A stretch of DNA of 64,000 nt from contig NZ_CP100462.1 in the NCBI RefSeq assembly GCF_024228675.1, positions 1 through 64,000 on the forward strand. The letters run 5' to 3'. This DNA is from Salinigranum marinum (GTDB lineage Archaea; Halobacteriota; Halobacteria; Halobacteriales; Haloferacaceae). Positions 25,358-34,597 of this stretch are shown here, in pieces (within the stretch, counting starts at the first letter, position 1; each line of letters opens with the position of its first letter). The translations under genes were made by a program, and so were the position numbers. The notes beneath the pieces were generated by a model. The model did not search any database. It saw only the letters and a list, made by a program, of their open reading frames with translations, and was not told the DNA's origin.

Positions 25358-26284
25358 ATGAAACACGTTAGCAAAACCGAAGCAGAGCACGCACACCTCA
25401 CGATCAGTCCCGATCGTCCGCCGATCGAAACGGTCGAGCCGGGAGAGACGTTCGCGGTCGAGACGTACGACTACGTCGGGGACGTTCTCGACGAGGAGAC
25501 CCCGATGGAAGCGGTCTGGGGCACTGACGAACTGGCCGACAACATCAACCCGGTCACCGGTCCGATCGAGGTAGAAGATGCTTCACCGGGCGACACGTTG
25601 GCGATCGAGATCGTCGACATCGAACTGCCGGACCGGGGAGTGATCAACGTCTTCCCGGGGTTCGGTGGCCTCGAAGGTGCGGTGTTCAACCTCTCCGAGC
25701 CCAGCGACCCCCACACGACCTTCTGTGACATCGACGACGGAACCGTAACGTATCCGCTCGAGGACGGCACGGAGATCGAGTTCCCCACCCATCCGCAGGT
25801 CGGAACGATCGGCACCGCCGAGAAACACGAATCGATCTATTCGGTGAAACCACACGCTCACGGGGGGAACATGGACTGCAAGGACGTCACAGTCGGGAAC
25901 ACGCTCTACCTCCCCGTCGACGTCGACGGTGGCTACCTGTACCTCGGCGACTGCCACGCGGCGCAAGGCGATGGAGAGATCTGTGGCATCAGTGTGGAGG
26001 TCCCGGCTGTCGTCACGCTCCGCGTGGAGGTGATCGAGGACTACGAGATCTCGTGGCCGCGCATCGAGTCGGAAGACGAGCTCATGACCGTCGCTGCGGC
26101 CCGACCCGCCGAGGACGCGGCGAAACTCGCGTACAAGGAGCTCATCGGCTGGCTGGTCACGGAGTACGACTTCACCGAGACAGACGCGTATCAACTGTGC
26201 AGTGCCGTCGGTCGTGCACGGCTCGCCCAACTGGTCAATCCTCAGTACACCGTCGCCGCGAAGTTCCCGAAAGAACTGCTCTAG
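25358..26284 (+). CDS. fmdA: Acetamidase/formamidase family protein
   Basis: This 308-residue protein belongs to the FmdA/AmdA family, metal-dependent hydrolases that release ammonia from formamide or acetamide. Recognisable stretches are NPVTGPIEVEDASPGDTLAI, VFPGFGGLEGA, the metal-site region KPHAHGGNMDCKDV, and YLYLGDCHAAQGDGEICG. ATG 25358 is used because the upstream frame is compositionally unlike the protein. The gene follows the peptide ATPase remnants in the same direction, consistent with an old amide or peptide utilisation operon. Confidence 0.9.
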   Translation: MKHVSKTEAEHAHLTISPDRPPIETVEPGETFAVETYDYVGDVLDEETPMEAVWGTDELADNINPVTGPIEVEDASPGDTLAIEIVDIELPDRGVINVFPGFGGLEGAVFNLSEPSDPHTTFCDIDDGTVTYPLEDGTEIEFPTHPQVGTIGTAEKHESIYSVKPHAHGGNMDCKDVTVGNTLYLPVDVDGGYLYLGDCHAAQGDGEICGISVEVPAVVTLRVEVIEDYEISWPRIESEDELMTVAAARPAEDAAKLAYKELIGWLVTEYDFTETDAYQLCSAVGRARLAQLVNPQYTVAAKFPKELL

Positions 26285-27319
26285 CGCCTCGACTTCGAAT
26301 CGTCGAACGGCGCCAGCCTCTCTCGACAAAAAGCACGGCCGAACGACGTCATCGAAGGACTCCGAGGAAGCACCCCGTACGACGAGTATGGGCGAGCTAC
26401 ACCCGTACTCTTCGATCGAACTGCCGAGCTGACGGTTCAGTCGGTCGATTTCGCCACCGAACTCTCACTCGGTGACGGTGAGAACGCTGCACTCGCCCCG
26501 ACAACCAAGAGCGGCCGCCTCAGCGGATACACCGAGTGGATCGCGTCGGTGTTCGCGGCGCGAAACCGGACACCCGAGTCCAAGACTCACAGGACTGTCC
26601 AGTTTCACTCTGCTTATCTATCGATCTTGAATACAAAACAACGTTCCGAAAGGTTGGTGGCAAATGCGGCCGAACAGAGATTCGCGGCCGGGGACGGAAC
26701 GCTGATATACAGCACGACAGCGGCCCCGACTCGAAACAGATCTCGATCAACGAGATCGTAATTCGTGCCAGTTGAAAATCACTATGTCCGCCCACGACAA
26801 TCGACCTGTGACGAATCGATTGCCTCGTTCTCTGCCGTTTCAGGCACATTGGCGCACTTCACGCTGTTGTCTCTTCGCGGGACTCACGAGAAACAGCAGC
26901 TGCCGGACGTCACGTTTCTCGTCGTTGCTGCTCACCATCTCGGGAGCGAACTCGACGGACTCGGCTTCCGATTTCGTGTGTGCCGCCATAGATATCGGAC
27001 TCGAACCGAACCTATATTTTAGTAGGTAAAAAACCGAACGTATTTGTTTACAGATACGTTCTCGAACGCACGATCGCTGACTGCGGTGCCGTGGTGGTTG
27101 AACCTCTTCGCCGTCTGGTAGAACCGGTGCCGAATCGATACGACCGGGGATATCGCCCGCGACTCCACCACCAGACCGATGGTGGACCGGATGACAAAAG
27201 CCGAACGCTCGTTGGTCACGAACAGTCCGTGAGTCGGCTCTGCGACCCCGAACCCATCGTCGACTCGGCGTCGCAGCCTCCACGTCGCAGCCGACTGTCG
27301 GTCCGGTCGACGAGGTCGA
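26285..27319. other. Gene-poor 1-kb interval
   Basis: This stretch has only short frames with no recognisable family, for example 26402-26761 on plus and 26840-27283 on minus. The middle (26600-26770) and the end (27000-27060) are AT-rich. The minus frame reading RFYQTAKRFNHHGTAVSDRA near 27060-27130 could be decayed coding sequence. I see no tRNA, CRISPR or clear transposon end. It marks the boundary between the amide-utilisation remnants and the NikR group. Confidence 0.35.
27036..27061. repeat. Inverted repeat GAACGTAT/ATACGTTC
   Basis: Perfect 8-bp arms (27036-27043 and 27054-27061) flank ten AT-rich bases in an otherwise gene-free region. It could be a hairpin, an operator or the end of a decayed element. 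There is no decisive context. Confidence 0.25.
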
Positions 27320-27748
27320 TCAGCCCATCCCGGCCAGCGGGCCGAAGTCGTCGACCGGCAGCACGGAGTAGTCGACGGTGAGGGTGTCCTTGGTGGCTCG
27401 CACTTTCCCAACGAAGGTCGAGATCTCCTCGAGCGAGCCCTCGAGGACGAACAGTTCCATACAGTGGTGCCCCCCGACGTGGCTGTGGAAGTTCGAGGCG
27501 ACGATGTCCTCGTGTTCGTGGCGGAGATGCATCATCCGCTCTTCGACGCTCGTCGTCTCGTAGTCGAACACGACGGTGACGACGCCCATCAGATCGCGGC
27601 CTTCGAGTTTCTTGTCCTCGAACTCGCCCAGCAGGTTGCGACTCGCCTCCCGCATGACCTCGCTCCGGCCCGTGTAGCCGTGGTCATCCGCGAACTGATC
27701 GATCCGGTCGAGCAACTCCTCCGGCAGCGAGACGCTGACGACGGTCAT
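27320..27748 (-). CDS. nikR: NikR-type nickel-responsive transcriptional regulator
   Basis: This 142-residue protein has an N-terminal ribbon-helix-helix ([20 protein letters not shown]) and a C-terminal ACT-like metal domain. The high-affinity nickel ligands of NikR are all present at one-residue offset from the E. coli numbering: His77, His88, His90 and Cys96 ([22 protein letters not shown]). NikR-Ni2+ binds DNA and represses nickel uptake genes. No nickel permease gene is in the window, so targets lie elsewhere or include the nearby racemase-domain gene. It ends in the same direction as the cupin/SDR pair upstream. Confidence 0.92.
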   Translation of the reverse strand: MTVVSVSLPEELLDRIDQFADDHGYTGRSEVMREASRNLLGEFEDKKLEGRDLMGVVTVVFDYETTSVEERMMHLRHEHEDIVASNFHSHVGGHHCMELFVLEGSLEEISTFVGKVRATKDTLTVDYSVLPVDDFGPLAGMG

Positions 27749-27828
27749 ATATTAACCCAACCGGCATAAAATGTTAAATATTGTTACTCGCCACTGCTCA
27801 CGACCCGGGCCGGCCGCCGCGGTGGCGT

Positions 27829-28173
27829 TCACTCCCGGTCGGTCCAGAAATCGAACGACCGGCCGGGGGCGAACACGTCGAGACCGACGGCCCGTTCGAC
27901 GCCGGTGTTCTCCACACGGTGTGGTTCGTCCGCTTCGAGCAACACGGAGTCGTACCGTTCGAGCGTCACCCGGTCGTCCTCGGTCTCGACGGTGAGTTCG
28001 CCGCCGAGACAGAGACACACCTGCTCGTTCTCGTGGGCGTGCATCGGCGAACTGTGTCCCGGCGGTTTCTCGAACCACTCGAACGAGAACCGATCGCTCC
28101 CCGCCAGCGAGACGCGCCGCCACCCCTCGTCGGGTTCGTACGACGCCGCTTCTTCGAACTCGACCGGTCTCAC
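27829..28173 (-). CDS. Small cupin-domain protein
   Basis: This 114-residue single-domain cupin has motif 1 as PGHSSPMHAHENEQVCLCLGG (His45, His47, Glu50; in blocks) and motif 2 around PHRVENTG, so a metal-binding beta barrel is likely. Such small cupins are isomerases, dioxygenase-like enzymes or ligand sensors. Substrate is unknown. Its start overlaps the stop of the SDR gene upstream (28170-28173), indicating co-translation with it. Confidence 0.8.
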   Translation of the reverse strand: MRPVEFEEAASYEPDEGWRRVSLAGSDRFSFEWFEKPPGHSSPMHAHENEQVCLCLGGELTVETEDDRVTLERYDSVLLEADEPHRVENTGVERAVGLDVFAPGRSFDFWTDRE

Positions 28174-28955
28174 AGGTTCGACCCCGTGCTCCCACCGTCG
28201 ATGGGGATCGCGGTACCGTTGATGTAGCCCGAGCGGGGTGACGAGAGGAACGCGACGGTGTCGCCGAGTTCCATCGGATCGCCGACGCGGCCGAGCGGGT
28301 TCGTCCCCCAGTCGTCGAGGCCCGCCTCGTAGGAGTCGTACTCGCCGCGCTCGACCGCTTGATCGACGAGTTCCCGGATGCGAGCCGTCTCGTGGGCCCC
28401 CGGCAGGACGGCGTTGGCGCGCACGTCAGGGGCGAACTCCGTCGAGAGCGTCTTCTCGAGGCCGATGACGCCCATGCGCACCGCGTTCGAGAGCACGAGA
28501 CTGTCGAGCGCCTCCTTGACGCTCCGGGAGGTGATCGTGACGATCGTCCCCCCGCCGTCTCGCAGGTGGGGTTCGGCCGCACGGGCGAGCCGTACCACGC
28601 TCATGACGAGGAGGTCGTACGCGTCGTACCAGTCGTCGTCCGTGGTGTCGAGGAACGCGCCGGACGGCGGCCCTCCAGCGCTCGTCACGAGGTGGTCGAT
28701 CCCGCCGAACGCCTCCACGGCCCTGTCGACGAGCGCCGTGACGTCGTCGGGCTCCGTGATGTCTCCGGGCTGGGCGACGACCTCGCCGGTCGCGACCGCT
28801 GCGATCTCTTCTCGTGTCTCCTCCAGCGCCGTCTCATCCCGCCCGTTGATCACGACGTTCACTCCCTCGCGGGCGAGCGCCGTCGCCGACGCCTTGCCGA
28901 GACCGCTCGACGAGGCCGTCACGAGCGCGGCGTTGCCCCCGATCTGTAGGTCCAT
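28170..28955 (-). CDS. Short-chain dehydrogenase/reductase, variant active site
   Basis: This 261-residue Rossmann-fold oxidoreductase has the cofactor motif TASSSGLGKASA (residues 13-24) and SAGG at 92-95. Catalytic Ser143 is present (ITSRSV). The usual YxxxK is replaced by Ser156/Arg160 in LVLSNAVRMGV. This LSNAVR pattern is a known divergent SDR subgroup often annotated as 3-oxoacyl-ACP reductase. ATG 28955 is used; the frame extends upstream without similarity. It forms a two-gene operon with the cupin. Confidence 0.85.
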   Translation of the reverse strand: MDLQIGGNAALVTASSSGLGKASATALAREGVNVVINGRDETALEETREEIAAVATGEVVAQPGDITEPDDVTALVDRAVEAFGGIDHLVTSAGGPPSGAFLDTTDDDWYDAYDLLVMSVVRLARAAEPHLRDGGGTIVTITSRSVKEALDSLVLSNAVRMGVIGLEKTLSTEFAPDVRANAVLPGAHETARIRELVDQAVERGEYDSYEAGLDDWGTNPLGRVGDPMELGDTVAFLSSPRSGYINGTAIPIDGGSTGSNL

Positions 28956-29117
28956 GTGGGTAGCATCCGGCGACGGCCGTGAAAAAGTATCCGTCGCGGT
29001 AACCCGACGCTCGGCCGTCGGGTCGCGATCGAAGCGACCCGGCCACCGGTCGAAGCGAGCCGTCACGGCCGCAGAGCGAACGGCGTCGCCGCCCGCCGTT
29101 ACCCGTCATCACGCCCG

Positions 29118-30431
29118 TTAGTCGTCGCCGTCCGACCGTGGCGCGAACGAGGCGGTGCCGTCCTCGAAGGTGAGGCTAGCCTTCCCCTGGACGGTTGCCC
29201 CCGCGGGGAGGTCGTCGACGACCGCCGTCGAGACGTACAGGTCGCCGAGATCCTGGGTGTTCTCGATCCAGACGGCCCGGACGGCGTCGGGGTCGGGGCC
29301 GCCGAGGGCGGCCAGGGCGATCCGGAGCGCACACTCGTCGTCCGGGGCGACCACCGGGAGCTTCGCCTTCGCGAGCGAGCCGCTTGTCAGCGCGTTTGCG
29401 TACGTTTTCCGGACGTCGAGCTGGTCGACGGCGGCCCGACGGGTCACATCGGCGAGTCCGATCCCGTTGCCGTTGCCCTTCGTCCGCTCCGAGAGGCCGC
29501 GTGCGTAGATCAGTTTGATCCGTGGGGTCTCGGGGTCGTCGGCGTTGAGCACGCGGTACCGGCCGATCACGTTGGTGTCCATCCCCGCTCCGGAGATCTC
29601 CTTGCCGAGTTCGTCGACGACGAGCAGGTCGACGTCCTCGACGGGGAGCGTCGCCATCTCCTCGCGCGCCCGGACGAGCAAATCGGGCTCCCGGTCGAGG
29701 ATCGCTCCCGCGGGGACGCCTTCGACGTGGGCCGTCTCCTCGTGGAAGTTCTCGACGACCGCGATCCCGCCGAGGAGCGGAGCGGTGTCGTGGATAACGC
29801 CGAACGCGGCTTCGAGTGTCGGGACGTACCCCTCCGTGATCGCCGCCGCGTGGAAGGCCTTGGCCCCGCGCTGTTTGCCGAGCCCCGCGACCAGCATCTT
29901 GCAGAGGCCGCTCTCGATCCGCCCGCTGAAGTTCGTGTGCGGTTTGACCCGGTTCACCACCAAAACGGCGTCCGCGTCGAGCGCCGCGGTCGAGACGTGG
30001 ACGGGAAGCGTCGCGTCGCCGACGGCGACGTCCCCCACGCGTTTGGTCTGCATCCGGGCGTCGATCGGCGCGCCGACGCGACGTTCGGTGATCCCGAGTG
30101 CCGCGAGCACCTCCCGCTGGCCCTCCGCTGTCGCGCCCCCGTAGCTTCCCATCGCGGGGACGACGACCGGCTCGACGCCACGGTCGGCCAGCCCCGACAC
30201 GATGGCCGCCACGAGGTCGTCGAGGGCGTCGATCCCGCGGGAACCGACCCCGACGGCGACCGTCGCGCCGGGGGCGAGCGCGTCGAGCGCCAGTCGATCG
30301 AGCTCCGCGCGCGCCGTCGAAGCGGGGTCTGTAACGCGCTCCGTCTGCGGGTCGTACCGGACGCGAACGAACCGGGGCAGCGGCTGTGGGCCGAGGAGAC
30401 GTTCGGTCTCGGCGTGACTCGGGAACTCCAT
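29118..30431 (-). CDS. Lactate racemase (LarA)-like domain protein
   Basis: This 437-residue protein is of the DUF2088/LarA_N type. LarA proteins carry a nickel-pincer nucleotide and racemise or epimerise 2-hydroxy acids. Family-like segments are VGVGSRGI, VPAMGSYGG, VNRVKPHTNFSGRIESGLCK and LGKQRGAKAFHAA, with a second domain containing VVDELGKEISGAGMDTNVIG. It lies in the same direction as SDR-cupin-NikR. No larB, larC or larE cofactor gene is present in the window. The hydroxy-acid substrate and nickel use are inferred from family. Confidence 0.78.
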   Translation of the reverse strand: MEFPSHAETERLLGPQPLPRFVRVRYDPQTERVTDPASTARAELDRLALDALAPGATVAVGVGSRGIDALDDLVAAIVSGLADRGVEPVVVPAMGSYGGATAEGQREVLAALGITERRVGAPIDARMQTKRVGDVAVGDATLPVHVSTAALDADAVLVVNRVKPHTNFSGRIESGLCKMLVAGLGKQRGAKAFHAAAITEGYVPTLEAAFGVIHDTAPLLGGIAVVENFHEETAHVEGVPAGAILDREPDLLVRAREEMATLPVEDVDLLVVDELGKEISGAGMDTNVIGRYRVLNADDPETPRIKLIYARGLSERTKGNGNGIGLADVTRRAAVDQLDVRKTYANALTSGSLAKAKLPVVAPDDECALRIALAALGGPDPDAVRAVWIENTQDLGDLYVSTAVVDDLPAGATVQGKASLTFEDGTASFAPRSDGDD

Positions 30432-30485
30432 TCTTCCCGTGGGCGATGGGGATACGACGGCAAATAGCCGTCCCCGCCGCTACAG

Positions 30486-30986
30486 TTAGTCGTCGTCGTC
30501 GGGGCTTTCGCCCCACACCGTCTCGTACACGATCGCACGCCCGGAGGAGCCGTCGTCCGTGTCTTCGATCGGCCAGTCGTCGTCCATGCCGGTGTCGACC
30601 GAGCCCGAGTTACCCGTCCACATCCCTGGGTTCGCCCAGGTCATCAGGGTTATCGCGGCGAAAAACAGCATCAGGAGGAAATGCTGCATGGTCTCGGTAC
30701 GCGGGTAGACGGCGAGGCTCACGACTGACTCGACGAGCACGAACGACCCGACAAGCGCCCCGAACGTGCCGATGTCGAGTCGCCCCCTCCGGTACAGCAC
30801 CGGGATCGCGGCGAGAAACAGCGCCCATACGACGTACCCCGTGACCAGGAGATCCGTGAGTAGCATCCAGACGATCCCCACGACGGCCAAAAGGAGCCAC
30901 AGTCCCGCGGCGGCGACGATGAGCTTCTTCACGACGGCAACGAGCCGTTTGATTGTGTCGACGGTGAGATACTCCGTCCACGACAT
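30486..30986 (-). CDS. Small integral membrane protein, unknown function
   Basis: This 166-residue protein has about four hydrophobic segments (residues about 20-45, 50-65, 72-92 and 100-118) and an acidic C-terminal tail ending SPDDDD. ATG 30986 (MSWTEYLTVDTIKR) follows a poly-AT patch and is favoured over the upstream GTG. I do not recognise the family. Confidence 0.65.
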   Translation of the reverse strand: MSWTEYLTVDTIKRLVAVVKKLIVAAAGLWLLLAVVGIVWMLLTDLLVTGYVVWALFLAAIPVLYRRGRLDIGTFGALVGSFVLVESVVSLAVYPRTETMQHFLLMLFFAAITLMTWANPGMWTGNSGSVDTGMDDDWPIEDTDDGSSGRAIVYETVWGESPDDDD

Positions 30987-31205
30987 GTGGCCACACAGAA
31001 CACGTTCCGGCACTAAAATTTTAGGAACGACGACATATCTTCTCGGTGGTGACGGGACGAACAGTCGCTCGTCGGCGCGACCCAGCGGGCGGCATGGGGG
31101 CCAGCGGGAGCCACGGCGTCGAACCCACGCAGGGGCCCGGTCGGGTCGGCGCGTGCCCCACTGTTCGAGTGGCTCCGGATACCGACGCTCCGGTGTGGGG
31201 TCGGC

Positions 31206-31778
31206 TCACTCGCGCCACGACTCGACCTCGGCTTCGATGGTCGCCAGCCCGCAGTCGATCCCGTCCCAGTCGCGCATCGGGACGTGCCGACAGACGACGC
31301 CGTACAGCAACAGGTGGAGCCGTTCGGCGCTCGCGGCGGCATCGATGCCGGCGAAGGTGCCGTCGTCGATACCGCGCTGGATCGTCCGTTCGAGTTCGGA
31401 CTGGAGCCGGTCGTCGAGCTCCGCGAACGAGTCGTGGTAGCGGTCGTGGTACGGGGTCTGGGTCCGGATCTCCTCGAGCGCCTGCTGGAAGGGGAGGCTG
31501 TCCGGGTCGTCCCGCTGTGGGACGATCAGCGCCACGAGTTCGGTGAGCCGTTCGGCCGGGTCGTCGGTCTCGATCGCGGCCAGTTCCTGCTCGAACCCGT
31601 CGAGGAGGAAGTCGAGAAAGCCCGCGAGCAGGTCCTCCTTGTCGTCGTAGTGGTAGTAGATGAGCGACTGGCTCCCCTCGAACTCGGCGGCGATGCGCCT
31701 GATCGACAGCTCCGAGTAGCCGCCGTCGATCAGGACGCGGTACGCCGCCTCCATGATCTCCTGGTCAGTCGACGACAC
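31206..31778 (-). CDS. TetR/AcrR-family transcriptional regulator
   Basis: This 190-residue repressor has an N-terminal TetR HTH (IMEAAYRVLIDGGYSELSIRRIAAEFEGSQSLIYYHYDDKEDLL, in blocks). The ligand-binding domain is helical. It lies downstream of, and in the same direction as, the MMPL exporter and its CARDB partner, so it is a likely regulator of that cluster. The dyad GAACGACCGTTC before the CARDB gene is a candidate binding site. Confidence 0.9.
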   Translation of the reverse strand: MSSTDQEIMEAAYRVLIDGGYSELSIRRIAAEFEGSQSLIYYHYDDKEDLLAGFLDFLLDGFEQELAAIETDDPAERLTELVALIVPQRDDPDSLPFQQALEEIRTQTPYHDRYHDSFAELDDRLQSELERTIQRGIDDGTFAGIDAAASAERLHLLLYGVVCRHVPMRDWDGIDCGLATIEAEVESWRE

Positions 31779-32080
31779 TGTCGGGCCTCCGTCCGGTCGG
31801 TGGATTGGTTGTGGGTTTCGGCATGAGTCGGTGCGTGGTATCCGGCCGTGTCGGCGTGGACGCTCGGTGCGGTCGGTCGTCGAACCGGGACTCGATCCGG
31901 TTGCGCTGTCTCGTACCCCTTCGAGAGCCGACCGCGCGAGTCGAGCGGGGCGAGTCGGGTGCGTGGGGCGTCCGCGTGCGGGGGAGGGCCGGGTCAGCGG
32001 GGACCGTCGATGGGAGGGCCGACGGCGTCGGTGGGGTGGGGGCGGCCGATGGGGTGGGCGCGGAGTGCGTCATGGGGGAC
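31779..32080. other. Spacer between TetR and MMPL genes
   Basis: This stretch is about 300 bases, very GC-rich, with simple-sequence frames such as Pro/Thr-rich minus-strand and Gly/Arg-rich plus-strand translations. No gene, repeat or RNA is supported. Confidence 0.4.
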
Positions 32081-34588
32081 TCAGGCGTTGGAGGGGGTCG
32101 CGTCAGCGGGACGGTTCGGCTCGGCGGTCGACGCGCCGCCGCGGCCGGTGAGCTGCGCCCACACGACGAGCGTCGAGGGCAGCACGACGATCGATGCCAG
32201 GAACGAGTAGAGGATGCTCAGCCCGGTGAGCAGGCCGAACTGTCCGAGGACCGGCGTGATCGCGAGGACGAGGACGCCGATGCCCGTGACGGTCGTGAGC
32301 ATGCTCCCGGTGAGCGCGCCGCCGGTACCGCGGACCGTGGCGTCGAGCGCCTCGTACACGTCGCCGTCGTCGTCGAACTCCTCGGCGAAGCGGTGGACGA
32401 CGTGTGCGGAGTAGTCGATCCCCAGCCCGATCGCGATCGAGAGGATCGTCCCCGTCAGCGCGTTGAGCGGGACGTCGGCGTACCGCATCGTCGCCGCGAT
32501 GGCCGCGACGGTGACGGCGATGGGGACGACGTTGGCGACGCCGAGCAGCGGCCGACCCTCGATCAGCCAGTAGATACCGACGAGAAAGGCCGCGCTGCCG
32601 GCGAGTGCGAGCGCGAGGCTGACGAGCGCGGACTCGGTGATCACGTCCGAGACGGCCTTGAAGACGATGATGCCGCCCGTGGCCGTCGCCTCGAACCGCG
32701 ATCGGTCGGCGACGTCGCGGGTGTCGGCGGTGATCTCCGCCTGTTCGGCGTCGGCTTTCACGGCGTACTGGACCCGCGCGCTCCGGTAGTCGTCGGTGAT
32801 GTAGTTGAGCGCCCGATCGCGGGCGGGCGACGCGAGCAACGCGTCGTACACGTCCTCGAGGTTGTCGTCGGGGATGCCGTTCCGGTTCGCGTCGTTTCTC
32901 CGAACCAGGGCGGCGAACGACTCGTCGCGCGCCGCGCGCTCGCGGATGACGGTGACGATGCTCGTCGAGTCCGCGCGACCGTCACGGGTGACGAAGCTCT
33001 CCGGGGGCTCCTCGCCCATGCGTGCCAACTGCTCCAGCGAGTCGTCCTGGCGCAACGGCCCCTCGACGTACACCGTCACCTGGTCGTCCTCGCCGCTCTC
33101 GAACGTCTCTTCGAGGTAGTTGATCGTCGCGGGCGTGTCGTACTGGCTCGGCGCGAACGGCTCGGGGAGCGACTGGAGCCACTCGGGGTTGTCCTCCGGG
33201 GGGAGGAAGTCCTCCTGGGTGAACCGGGAGTCGACGCCCGTCCCGTAGTACGCCAATCCGGTCGTGCTCACGAGGATCACGACGAGGAACAGCCGCGGGG
33301 CGACGCGGCTGATCTTCACGCCGACCGGGAGCACCCTCCCGAGCACCGACTCCTCGCTCCCGAGGGGTTGGCTCCCGAACTGCGGGAACCGCGTCCGCGA
33401 CCGCCACTGGTCGGCGTACACCTTCGCCGCGGGCAGGAAGATCCCGAAGATGAAGAAGGTGAAGATGATGCCGACGCCGGCGACGAGGCCGAAGTCCTGG
33501 ATCGGCGGGAGGGCGCTCGTCAGGTTCGCGCTGAAGCCGATGACCGTCGTCCCGGTGACGATGAAGAAGGCCACCAGGAGCTGGTCCGTCGCGGTCCGCA
33601 TCGAGGGGACGATCTCTCTCCCCTGGACGCGCTCCTCGCGGTAGCGGTTGACGGCGTGGATGCCGAAGTCGATCCCGACCGCGAGCAGGAGCGGCGGCAC
33701 CGCGATGAGCATCTGGGTGAACGCGATCCCCGCCAGCCCCATGAAGCCGAACGTCCAGAGGATCGCCATCGCGAGCGACACCACGCCCACGATGAGGTCG
33801 AGCGGGTCACGGTAGGCGTAGACGAGGAAGACGAAGATGAGCGTCACGGCCGCGGGCACGACGATCAACAGCGAGTCGCCGATGACGTTGCCGAACTCCG
33901 CGGAGACGAGCCCGCTCCCGAAGACGCGGATGTCGCCGCCGACGGTCGCGACGATCTCCTCGGCCTGCAGTTGGATCTCCTGCGCCGGGCTGTCACCGCC
34001 CGTGCCCGCGCCGCCGTCGCCGGCGCTCGGGAGCGAGTGCGTGACGGTGCCGATCGTCGCGGACGCCGTCACCGACTCGCGGTTGTAGTCCTCGCTGAGC
34101 AGCCCCGCGAGTCCGGGGCGCTCGGCCAGTACGGCCCGGGTGTGTTCGCGGACCGTCGAGGGGGGCGTCCGTTCGAGCGCGTCGATCTGTGCGTCCAGCG
34201 TGGTCGCCGTCGGGTCGATGTCGCGGGCGACCGCCCGCGCGACGCTCGCCGTCTCGAGGACGCGCTGGTCGGGGTTCTCCTCGAGGCGGTGTTGGGCCTC
34301 CAGCATCCGCAGCATGCTCGGCTTCGCGAGCACGTTGCTGTTCGACTGAATGAGCTGTGTCGAGGCCGTCCCGTCGGCGAAGCTCTCGGTCTCGAACCGC
34401 TCGTTGATGTCGTCGGCCGCCTCCTGGGCGGGGATGTCCTCGGTGAACTGATCGGTGCCGGAGTCGGTCGCCGTCATCGCCAGCCCCGACGACATGACGA
34501 CCGTCACGACGAGGAACGCCAGGATGACCGTCCTCGAACGGGTGACGATCCAGTCGTCGACGCGGTCGATGAGGTGTTGGTACTCCAT
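32081..34588 (-). CDS. MMPL/RND-superfamily exporter
   Basis: This 835-residue transporter is built as two repeats. Each has an N-terminal membrane helix, a large extracellular domain and a bundle of five or more helices. Repeat one contains VPPLLLAVGIDFGIHAVNRY and repeat two contains SIAIGLGIDYSAHVVHRF, the paired GxxxDY/F proton-relay motifs of MMPL and SSD proteins. Such proteins export lipids, hopanoid- or isoprenoid-like compounds or drugs. It starts ten bases after the CARDB protein gene ends, so the two are very likely co-transcribed. Confidence 0.88.
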   Translation of the reverse strand: MEYQHLIDRVDDWIVTRSRTVILAFLVVTVVMSSGLAMTATDSGTDQFTEDIPAQEAADDINERFETESFADGTASTQLIQSNSNVLAKPSMLRMLEAQHRLEENPDQRVLETASVARAVARDIDPTATTLDAQIDALERTPPSTVREHTRAVLAERPGLAGLLSEDYNRESVTASATIGTVTHSLPSAGDGGAGTGGDSPAQEIQLQAEEIVATVGGDIRVFGSGLVSAEFGNVIGDSLLIVVPAAVTLIFVFLVYAYRDPLDLIVGVVSLAMAILWTFGFMGLAGIAFTQMLIAVPPLLLAVGIDFGIHAVNRYREERVQGREIVPSMRTATDQLLVAFFIVTGTTVIGFSANLTSALPPIQDFGLVAGVGIIFTFFIFGIFLPAAKVYADQWRSRTRFPQFGSQPLGSEESVLGRVLPVGVKISRVAPRLFLVVILVSTTGLAYYGTGVDSRFTQEDFLPPEDNPEWLQSLPEPFAPSQYDTPATINYLEETFESGEDDQVTVYVEGPLRQDDSLEQLARMGEEPPESFVTRDGRADSTSIVTVIRERAARDESFAALVRRNDANRNGIPDDNLEDVYDALLASPARDRALNYITDDYRSARVQYAVKADAEQAEITADTRDVADRSRFEATATGGIIVFKAVSDVITESALVSLALALAGSAAFLVGIYWLIEGRPLLGVANVVPIAVTVAAIAATMRYADVPLNALTGTILSIAIGLGIDYSAHVVHRFAEEFDDDGDVYEALDATVRGTGGALTGSMLTTVTGIGVLVLAITPVLGQFGLLTGLSILYSFLASIVVLPSTLVVWAQLTGRGGASTAEPNRPADATPSNA

Positions 34589-34597
34589 GCCAGTGAC

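Noticed and set aside
27752-27780. TTAAC/GTTAA dyad upstream of nikR as an autoregulatory site
   Set aside because: Arms are only five bases, with an imperfect extension in an AT-rich promoter; too weak to report as an operator.
29176-30516. 446-codon open frame on the minus strand in another frame of the LarA-like gene
   Set aside because: Arg-rich shadow translation. The overlapping frame has recognisable LarA-type motifs.
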